From: Prochlorococcus sp. AG-355-N18
Lineage (GTDB): Bacteria; Cyanobacteriota; Cyanobacteriia; PCC-6307; Cyanobiaceae
Direction of reading: 5' to 3'
Assembly (NCBI GenBank): GCA_003278535.1
Contig: QCEG01000002.1
Span: 62,001-126,000, forward strand
DNA: 64,000 nt
The notes below the pieces were generated by a model that was not told the origin of the DNA, searched no databases, and saw only the letters and a list, made by a program, of their open reading frames with translations. Within the stretch, counting starts at the first letter, position 1, and each line of letters starts with the position of its first letter. Below are positions 47,904-54,464 of this stretch, piece after piece. The position numbers were made by a program, and so were the translations under genes.

Positions 47904-49418
47904 GTGATTTCTCAAAATTTTTTATATAACTACGGTATTAATGAAGTTAAATCTGTTATTAAATCAGCAAGAGCTTGTCGTAGAAAATTGTCAATTCTTG
48001 AAAGTACTTTATATAGGTTCGAGGGAGAATCTGATTTTGAAATGATTAAAGAAGATTTGGTTTATCAAGTCCAAGAAATTGAAAATGAGGAGGGGTATAA
48101 AGCTTTTTCTTATTTCTTTGGTATTACCTATGAGGAAGATCAGAAAAATAATAATAGTGAAGCAATTTTTTCAAATGTTCCACCCCTTTTGGTTGTAATA
48201 GAAAATATTCCAGATGATGCATTACCATCACTTCCTTGGTTTGAATCGAATGTTAATAGATATCTGTATACAGAAGCAAAAGAGAAAGAATATCTAAATT
48301 TAACTCCTGAAGTAAGGGATATGAAAGTTGAATCGCAGAATTTAGAATTTTTTAAAAGAATTAGATTAGATGAAATTCATGAAGCTGTTATAAAAAAGAT
48401 GCAAGATAGAAATTTTAGTGTTAGGGCTTCAGAAATTTTTAGTCTTTATGTGTCTATCTTGATAGCTAATGATCTTGGTCTTGAGATTTCAACAAAAGAT
48501 ATGGAAGCAAACTTTAATATTGATTATAAATTTGAAACTTTTCCGCATGTAAAAAAATTATTTAATTCCTACTACGAAAAAATAAAAAACAATATCCAGA
48601 ACCAAAAAATAATTCCAATTACACTTGAACCTCAAGATGATTTATGGATTGAATTAATTGAAGAAATAAGACTTATTGGTGAAAAGATGAAATTTCTTAA
48701 GAAACAATATGCTGATAAATTTGTACAGCTAAAAAGTCTAAATACTATACAAACACTTTGTTATGAAATTAAGGAATTTTTATTCTTACATTTTGCAGGT
48801 ACTTCCGAAATTCCAACAATGAGAGAAATTCAAAAAAAAGATAAAGGACCAAGCTTAATAAAAAAAATTCAAGCAGGTGATGGTGGAGAGAAAAAAGGTA
48901 TTGAAGTAATTAAGGATGCGTACAAAATCTTTTTAAAGGATCAACAAATAAAATCTGATATTTTCAAGAAAAATCATGACTTTAATCCCTCTTTCGATGT
49001 ACAAGGCAGACTTTATCAAGAAGTATTTAAAAATCAAATTTTTAGTACAATAAGTAAATCTATTCGGGAATCAAGTTTTAGTTCTACACAATGGGAGCTT
49101 ATTAGAGAACCAAAAAATAATTTCGATTTACATTTAAAAAACTTAGAAAGTGAAGAGGAGATTCTTATATTGATAAAAGCAAAATTAGATGAAGCAAGTT
49201 TTAAAGGGCTATATTCTACATTTTTCGATTTTAAATCTTTAAAGGAGAGGAAATTCCTAATAATTTCTAAATTTAATCCAAAAATTCAATCTGAAAAAAA
49301 ATTTGTTAAAGAAAAAGTATTCGCCCTTTCTCAAAAGTCTGGGGTGGAAATTGAAGTCATTTCAATTATTGAAATTGAGGAGTTTTTTCAAAAACTTTCT
49401 AATTCTAAAGAGGATTAA
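47904..49418 (+). CDS. Unknown protein (504 aa), possible nuclease-like C-terminus
   Basis: The GTG start gives a large soluble protein without recognised domains. The middle is helical; the C-terminal 150 residues alternate strands and helices: NFDLHLKNLESEEEILILIKAKLD, then FDFKSLKERKFLIISKF. The D...(E)-x-K spacing is reminiscent of restriction-endonuclease folds, but this is weak. It faces the nuclease operon across a shared operator region. Defence or element biology is possible. Confidence 0.6.
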   Translation: MISQNFLYNYGINEVKSVIKSARACRRKLSILESTLYRFEGESDFEMIKEDLVYQVQEIENEEGYKAFSYFFGITYEEDQKNNNSEAIFSNVPPLLVVIENIPDDALPSLPWFESNVNRYLYTEAKEKEYLNLTPEVRDMKVESQNLEFFKRIRLDEIHEAVIKKMQDRNFSVRASEIFSLYVSILIANDLGLEISTKDMEANFNIDYKFETFPHVKKLFNSYYEKIKNNIQNQKIIPITLEPQDDLWIELIEEIRLIGEKMKFLKKQYADKFVQLKSLNTIQTLCYEIKEFLFLHFAGTSEIPTMREIQKKDKGPSLIKKIQAGDGGEKKGIEVIKDAYKIFLKDQQIKSDIFKKNHDFNPSFDVQGRLYQEVFKNQIFSTISKSIRESSFSSTQWELIREPKNNFDLHLKNLESEEEILILIKAKLDEASFKGLYSTFFDFKSLKERKFLIISKFNPKIQSEKKFVKEKVFALSQKSGVEIEVISIIEIEEFFQKLSNSKED

Positions 49419-49422
49419 TTTA

Positions 49423-49806
49423 ATGAAAAAATTTCTATTAGTACATTTACTTTTAGGATTCATGATTCCTGCAAATGCAGGAATTTATTATTACCCTTTT
49501 TATCAGGACGGTATAAAAGTAAAATGTGGCGATAATCAGCCAAGACATTTGATATCCTTTAAAGCTGGAAGGGCTATGCTGTTTGAGGATGATGGTGATG
49601 AAAAGTATAAATTTCCAAGAACTTTTTTATTTCCTGAGAAACCTGACAAGAGATATAAGTACTTTCCAAGTACAGCAGGTACCAAATGTAGTTCCAGAGA
49701 ACTATCTAAAAAAGAAAGGGAATTTTATATAAATAAGGCAAAGAATGTCTGCTATGGGAGGGACTTAGCTACCAGAAACAAATACTGCTACGGGTGGAAT
49801 CGATAA
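49423..49806 (+). CDS. Secreted Cys-containing hypothetical protein (127 aa)
   Basis: ATG 49423 is chosen because it starts a signal peptide (MKKFLLVHLLLGFMIPANA); an upstream in-frame TTG would put this hydrophobic segment inside a protein overlapping the previous gene. The mature part is basic, Tyr-rich, with four Cys (two likely disulphides). No family is recognised. Confidence 0.6.
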   Translation: MKKFLLVHLLLGFMIPANAGIYYYPFYQDGIKVKCGDNQPRHLISFKAGRAMLFEDDGDEKYKFPRTFLFPEKPDKRYKYFPSTAGTKCSSRELSKKEREFYINKAKNVCYGRDLATRNKYCYGWNR

Positions 49807-49995
49807 TACAAAATTACTTCTTGCGGACATTTGTTTCATTTGGCAATATAAGTAACCGACTCCATAATTGGCACATCTAACTTAGATGTTACCCTTAATG
49901 GCCAGATAGAACCGAAGGAATAAAAGTCAGGGATTTTCTAATATTTTTCTTTCGGTTCAGCTGTTAAAAAGCTTCTACACACATACTGATAGACA

Positions 49996-50781
49996 ATGAA
50001 AATTATTAAGAGACTCAGGTCGCTGCCGGGCGATTCTCTGGGCGTTATACGCCGCACTCCGCCACTTGTTTTCGCAATGGCTGTCTTATCTCTCGGAGGA
50101 TTTATAGGCGCCTCCACGGTCCTTGTGAGAGGGTTCAGAACGGTTGAGAATACTATCACTGTTACTGGTGCAAGTACTGAAAGTTTTGAGAGTGATATTG
50201 CAAAATGGTCAGTCCAGGTAAAGACATCAGGTACAACTCAGATTGACTCATTTACCAAGCACAAGCAGTCCATTAATAAGACGATGGAATTCCTTAAAGC
50301 CAATGGAATTGAGGACAGCGTAAAGCAGGATGTTTATCTTGGACCTGCGAGTATAAGTGAATATAAAACCAAGCATCCAAAGACTAATGAAATTATTAGA
50401 ACTGAATGGATTACTTATCAGAATATTGAGATTGAAAGTAGGGATGTTTATAACATCCAGAAGACTCACAGTCAGATAACGGAATTGCTTGGTAAAGGGG
50501 TAAGGGTTAAACCAAGCCGTCCTGAATTCACCTATTCAAAGCTGGCTGATAAACGCGTTGATATGCTTGCGAAGGCAGCAAAGGATGCAAGGGTTAGGGC
50601 TGAAGCTATCGCTCTACAGGCAGGCTCTGAAGTAGGTGGTTTAAAGAGAGTGAATACTGGAGTTTTTCAGATAACTGTTCCGAATTCCACGAAGGTAAGC
50701 AGCTGGGGTTCTTATGACACTACTACTATCAAGAAAGATATTACTGCGGTTATGGGAGTAACTTTTGCTGTTAAGAAGTAA
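49996..50781 (+). CDS. SIMPL-domain (DUF541) protein
   Basis: A 261-residue protein with a cytoplasmic start, one membrane anchor (about 25-45) and a SIMPL domain: ITVTGASTESFESDIAKWSV, YITYQNIEIES-like middle, and the end VTFAVKK. SIMPL proteins are periplasmic oligomers, some linked to stress. The first 150 bases are visibly GC-rich compared with neighbours, suggesting transfer from a donor with higher GC. Confidence 0.85.
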   Translation: MKIIKRLRSLPGDSLGVIRRTPPLVFAMAVLSLGGFIGASTVLVRGFRTVENTITVTGASTESFESDIAKWSVQVKTSGTTQIDSFTKHKQSINKTMEFLKANGIEDSVKQDVYLGPASISEYKTKHPKTNEIIRTEWITYQNIEIESRDVYNIQKTHSQITELLGKGVRVKPSRPEFTYSKLADKRVDMLAKAAKDARVRAEAIALQAGSEVGGLKRVNTGVFQITVPNSTKVSSWGSYDTTTIKKDITAVMGVTFAVKK

Positions 50782-50876
50782 CTTATGGAGCCTTTTTTTC
50801 CTTTAAGAATCATCAACAAAGGCAGACCAATAAGCATCAGACTCCCATCAATTAATAAAAAAGTATTCAGATTCAT
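50712..50876 (-). CDS. Membrane microprotein (direct-repeat copy B, extended)
   Basis: ATG at 50876 overlaps the upstream gene's stop (ATGA) as in copy A, but the original stop is missing: the frame continues antisense through the end of the SIMPL gene, giving 54 residues instead of 29. This marks a junction where the repeat's 3' end was replaced. Confidence 0.4.
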   Translation of the reverse strand: MNLNTFLLIDGSLMLIGLPLLMILKGKKGSISYFLTAKVTPITAVISFLIVVVS

Positions 50877-51065
50877 TTATCAATTCCATCGGGGGTATCC
50901 CAATTAAAGGGTATCCCTTTTTTAACTGGTTCTTTTTTCATATCAGCCATCTCTTTTCTGATTTTGTTGTAGTAGGCCAACTCTTCTGGATCATCAGAAC
51001 CCAGACCATAATTCATGGTCGCTGCAAGATAAATTCTGTGCATTCGGTATGACGATAGTGGCATT
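50793..51065. repeat. Direct repeat, right copy (about 275 bp)
   Basis: Near-identical to 25989-26264 in the same orientation, with scattered substitutions. Contains the ATGA-coupled gene pair. Confidence 0.8.
50873..51064 (-). CDS. Small hypothetical (63 aa, repeat copy B)
   Basis: ATG 51064 corresponds to the start of copy A (26262). The protein differs from copy A at a handful of positions, mostly near the C-terminus, and starts MPLSSYRMHRIYLAATMNYG. An earlier in-frame start at 51076 would add four residues. Function unknown. Confidence 0.65.
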   Translation of the reverse strand: MPLSSYRMHRIYLAATMNYGLGSDDPEELAYYNKIRKEMADMKKEPVKKGIPFNWDTPDGIDK

Positions 51066-51276
51066 ACTGAAGACAATTTCTGTTAAATATATATGAATTT
51101 AAGGCAAAATGCTGACCTCTGAGATCTTAGTTATACCAGTCAATTGCGCAACCCCTCCATAATACACGGGAGGAAGGGGTAAAAGACAAGAAATTTAGAG
51201 GGGACTACTTACTGGATGTGTATACATCATCATTGTAAGTAGATGCAATAAAGCATAATCAACCACAACTAAAACA

Positions 51277-51333
51277 CCTATATAAGGTACGTGGGTATGT
51301 GTGTAAACACATAATGCACGTACTGTATATAGG
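51277..51333. repeat. Long imperfect hairpin (57 nt)
   Basis: CCTATATA/TATATAGG (8 bp), TACGTG/CACGTA (6 bp) and TGTGT/ACACA (5 bp) nest with small internal loops. It occupies a 316-base gap (51065-51380) before the vsr remnant; nothing else is visible in that gap. It could be an RNA, a hairpin transposon footprint or a protein-binding cruciform. Confidence 0.45.
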
Positions 51334-51380
51334 TACCTATAAGGTGATGGTGAGTATATTGTTTAAAACTGATTGGTTAG

Positions 51381-51533
51381 ATGAATAGTGAAGTAATACA
51401 TAAGGTAAGTGAGCAGAGATCAAGGAATATGTCTGCCATTAAATCAAAGAATACAAAGCCTGAAATCAAGGTAAGAAAAGTTCTACATTCTATGGGACAT
51501 AGATTCAGACTTCATTCAAAAAGAACAAGTTGA
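51381..51533 (+). pseudogene. vsr: Truncated vsr (mismatch endonuclease) remnant
   Basis: Fifty residues match the N-terminus of very-short-patch repair endonuclease (QRSRNMSAIKSKNTKPEIKV, MGHRFRLHSKR), which cuts T:G mismatches at methylated sites. The catalytic half is missing and the frame ends at TGA 51533. No DNA cytosine methyltransferase gene is in the window. It signals loss of a restriction-modification locus. Confidence 0.8.
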
Positions 51534-51651
51534 TGAAAAAATATCTCCAGAATTATACAGATTAAAAAGGAATCCTATTCTCATGAGGAGAATATTGGAA
51601 CAGATATCTGAACGGTTTTATCTAAGTATGAGAGGTCTTGAAAAACCTTGA
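51523..51651 (+). pseudogene. Fragment of an unknown gene fused to the vsr remnant
   Basis: A shifted frame (EQVDEKISPELYRLKRNPIL...) continues to TGA 51651 with clear protein character but no start, overlapping the vsr remnant by 11 bases. It seems to be the 3' end of another gene, joined by deletion. Confidence 0.4.
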
Positions 51652-51893
51652 TGAGGAATTGTCTAACTCAAGGAATCTTTTTGAACAAAAATTTTTTTTG
51701 GAGAGGAATTTTCATAATTCATAAAAAATCAGATCAAAAATTAATTATAAATTTTTTAAAAGTTTCATATGCTCTATCACTTTCAAGTAGGCAAGTGCAG
51801 TTCTGGAGGTTGTCAGAGAGGTTCGGAAAGGTTGAATTGGAATCAATTATAAATTATCTGAACTATATAAAAATACTGATTAAAAATTTATAA
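51651..51893 (+). CDS. Small hypothetical protein before the DNA ligase
   Basis: ATG 51651 gives 80 residues (MRNCLTQGIFLNKNFFWRGI...), basic and partly hydrophobic. The stop is followed directly by the GTG of the ligase gene in the same frame. It may be a small real gene or an upstream portion of a former longer protein. No family is recognised. Confidence 0.4.
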   Translation: MRNCLTQGIFLNKNFFWRGIFIIHKKSDQKLIINFLKVSYALSLSSRQVQFWRLSERFGKVELESIINYLNYIKILIKNL

Positions 51894-52766
51894 GTGAAGA
51901 TTCAAAAGCCATTGCTTGCCGGCAAATTTGATTCTGAGAAGGCTAAATTTCCCTATGCAGCAACACCAAAGATTGATGGTATAAGATTTCTGATGGTTGG
52001 GGGAGCTGCTTTAACAAGGTCTTTTAAACCAATTAGAAATGAATACTTACAAAAAATTCTTTCCTCTAATTTGCCTGAGGGTATAGATGGAGAACTGACT
52101 TCTGGATCAACTTTTCAAGAATGTAGTTCCATTATGCGTATTAAAGGTGAACCTGATTTTAAGGTTTGGATATTCGACTTTGTGAATCCTAAAGGGGAGG
52201 TCAAGCCATACAAAGAAAGAATGGATGAACTTCGTAAGTTTGAGAATTTTAATATTCCCTCTTATGAAATTCTTTTCCCAACAATAGTTTCAAATCAAGA
52301 ACAGATTGATCACTTAATGATTAATAATCTCAATGCAGGTTATGAGGGCTTAATGTTGAGAGATCCAAATGGGATATATAAATTTGGTAGAAGCTCAGTA
52401 AAGGAGAATATTCTATTAAAAGTTAAGGAATTTATGGATGATGAAGCCGAAATTATTTCCTTTAGAGAGAAAATGATTAATACAAATGAAGGCCTGAAAG
52501 ATAATTTTGGTAGAACTAAGAGATCAAGTTGTCAGGATGGATTAAAACCAAGCGGGACGTTGGGGGGACTTATTTTAAGAAATTCTGAAGGATTCGAGTT
52601 TAGTTGTGGAAGCGGATTAAACGATGCTCTTAGAGATGAAATATGGAAAAATAAGTCAAAATATCTTGGCAAGTTAGTTAAATATAAATTTATGTCAAAG
52701 GGTAGAAAAGATCTTCCCCGACATCCCGTTTTTATGGGATTTAGAGATGAAACTGATTTAAGTTAA
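51894..52766 (+). CDS. ATP-dependent DNA ligase
   Basis: A 290-residue phage-like ligase. The nucleotidyltransferase domain shows motif I TPKIDGIRF (adenylated Lys26), motif III region FKVWIFDFVNP, motif IV EGLMLRDP and motif V LLKVKEFMDDEAE. An OB-fold follows, ending KFMSKGRKDLPRHP. It seals nicks using ATP, while the host's own ligase is NAD-dependent. The GTG start is the only one allowing motif I at the usual distance. It is followed by a TPR-BRCT protein. Confidence 0.9.
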   Translation: MKIQKPLLAGKFDSEKAKFPYAATPKIDGIRFLMVGGAALTRSFKPIRNEYLQKILSSNLPEGIDGELTSGSTFQECSSIMRIKGEPDFKVWIFDFVNPKGEVKPYKERMDELRKFENFNIPSYEILFPTIVSNQEQIDHLMINNLNAGYEGLMLRDPNGIYKFGRSSVKENILLKVKEFMDDEAEIISFREKMINTNEGLKDNFGRTKRSSCQDGLKPSGTLGGLILRNSEGFEFSCGSGLNDALRDEIWKNKSKYLGKLVKYKFMSKGRKDLPRHPVFMGFRDETDLS

Positions 52767-52837
52767 TCTCAATAAATTTTTATATTTTCAACAAATTAAA
52801 AAATTCCTATCAAAATATCAATCTTCAATATCTAATT

Positions 52838-54160
52838 ATGGAAAGTCAGGAACAAAATAATCACAATCTATCAAGAGGTTTTCTTGACAGTGCAATCCAA
52901 TTAAAAAAAGAGTGCAAATTTTCAGAAGCTATTGAGTTAATAAAAAAGGCTATTGAGTTAAATCCATATGAAAGCTTGAATTTTTTTAATATAGGACATT
53001 GCTTCCATTTACTGAAAAACTTTGATGAAGCAATGCACTACTACAAAATTGCGATTGATTTAGATCCAAGGGATTCTTCTTCATATAATAATCTTGGTTG
53101 CTGTTTAGAAGAAAAAGGTTTGTATCAAGAGGCAATTGCTAATTATTCAATTGCAATAAGACATAACCCTAAGAATTTTGATATTTATATGAATCGTGGG
53201 GATATGAGAATGAAAATTGGAGACTACTATGGAGCTATTTCAGATTATTCTATCTATCAACAAAACTTTGCGACTTCACCAAATGTTTACTTAAAAAGAG
53301 GCTTGGCTAATTTAAAAGCAAATTTCAAAGGCAAAGCATATAACGATTTAAAAATGGCCGATGCTCTTGGTAGTGAGAGTGCAATGAGAATAATATCAGA
53401 GCAAAATCTATCATCTTGGGCTAATTCCTCATCATCTAATATTTATCAAAGAGATAATTATGAATCTCTAAATGAATCAAGACCTTTTTATCAAAGAAAC
53501 AGCTATAGATCCTACCAGGAACCAAATTATAATTCTCAAAGAAATTATCATGAATCAATTAGATATCAAAACTACTCATATCATCCCAGATACTTTTCTT
53601 TGTCTGAATTATATAAAAATGCAATTAAAGATTCACCTCGTAACAATGAAATACCAAAATCTAATAATAATGAAATAAATCCTACTTCTCTTAAAGATAA
53701 ATATGTTGTTATTACTGGAACTATCCCTGGAATGACAAGAAAGGAAGTTGAGCTGCTGGTGCAAAAAGCTGGTGGAAATATAAAGGGATCAATTACAAGT
53801 GCAACAAATCTTTTGATTGTAGGAGAGGATGCTGGAAGTAAATTAAATAAGGCGAGGGAAAGATCTATTCAAATTATTGATATAGATGAGTTAAATTCAC
53901 TTATAGCAGTTAAGAGTACTCTTGAACTTTTGCATTTATGGAGTGAACTTGATGAAGAGGAAACATATCAAAAATTAAAAAAAGAATCTGTATCATTAGA
54001 AATTTTAAAATTATTAGTTAAATGTAATATCAGTAAAATCAGAAGAGCTGCCTTGTCAAACAAGAATATTACTCTCGATATTTTTTATAAATCTAGTGCT
54101 TTTTCAGATTCGACGAATAAATTATGTAAGTTTTTTCTCCAAAAATGGGGACAATTTTAA
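52838..54160 (+). CDS. TPR-BRCT protein
   Basis: A 440-residue protein with five or so TPR repeats (about 10-185), a Tyr/Asn/Ser-rich linker (about 190-280), a BRCT domain (about 283-352: KDKYVVITGTIPGMTRKEVE, NIKGSITSATNLLIVGE), and a helical C-terminus. BRCT domains of this type occur in NAD-dependent ligases and bind DNA nicks or phosphopeptides. The gene sits 71 bases after the ATP-dependent ligase and before the retron RNA. A BRCT partner supplied in trans to the ligase is a plausible inference. Confidence 0.8.
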   Translation: MESQEQNNHNLSRGFLDSAIQLKKECKFSEAIELIKKAIELNPYESLNFFNIGHCFHLLKNFDEAMHYYKIAIDLDPRDSSSYNNLGCCLEEKGLYQEAIANYSIAIRHNPKNFDIYMNRGDMRMKIGDYYGAISDYSIYQQNFATSPNVYLKRGLANLKANFKGKAYNDLKMADALGSESAMRIISEQNLSSWANSSSSNIYQRDNYESLNESRPFYQRNSYRSYQEPNYNSQRNYHESIRYQNYSYHPRYFSLSELYKNAIKDSPRNNEIPKSNNNEINPTSLKDKYVVITGTIPGMTRKEVELLVQKAGGNIKGSITSATNLLIVGEDAGSKLNKARERSIQIIDIDELNSLIAVKSTLELLHLWSELDEEETYQKLKKESVSLEILKLLVKCNISKIRRAALSNKNITLDIFYKSSAFSDSTNKLCKFFLQKWGQF

Positions 54161-54212
54161 GAATAAAATTTTATTTGGAATCACTTTTAAATAATGAGAA
54201 CTATATATAAAT

Positions 54213-54443
54213 ACGCAGGTTGCTTCTAGCAAAAAAGGCCTCTGACGTTTCGTCGTGGTAGCAGTAAAGCTAGTCAATCATCATCGGCTGTCGATGTCTC
54301 TCAGCGTGTTATAGCACATATGCACCTATAACATTACGCTGAGACGACTGTAAACAGTCCGTTTGTTATAGGTGCATATGTGCTATAACACGCCTACAGT
54401 GATCAACACCGATTACAGTTAGATAGGTAGAAGTAACTTGCGT
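54213..54443 (+). ncRNA. Retron msr-msd RNA
   Basis: The 231-base region before the three retron genes has a canonical frame. The ends pair as a1 (54213-54228, ACGCAGGTTGCTTCTA) with a2 (54428-54443), 16 bp including two G-U pairs. The presumed branching G follows a1 at once (G54229 in TAGC). Then come msr hairpins: GACG-TTT-CGTC at 54244-54254 and TAGC/GCTA at 54258-54271. The msd part holds a 30-bp inverted repeat. The RNA is the template and primer of the reverse transcriptase, which makes multicopy single-stranded DNA. Confidence 0.85.
54304..54393. repeat. 30-bp perfect inverted repeat in the msd
   Basis: Arms 54304-54333 and 54364-54393 are perfectly complementary, with a 30-base loop. 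Each arm is itself a near-palindrome (GTTATAG...CTATAAC). A competing hairpin uses 54299-54307 with 54336-54344. So the msd can fold as one long stem or two short ones. Confidence 0.88.
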
Positions 54444-54464
54444 TATATTTAGAAAACGGAAGTA

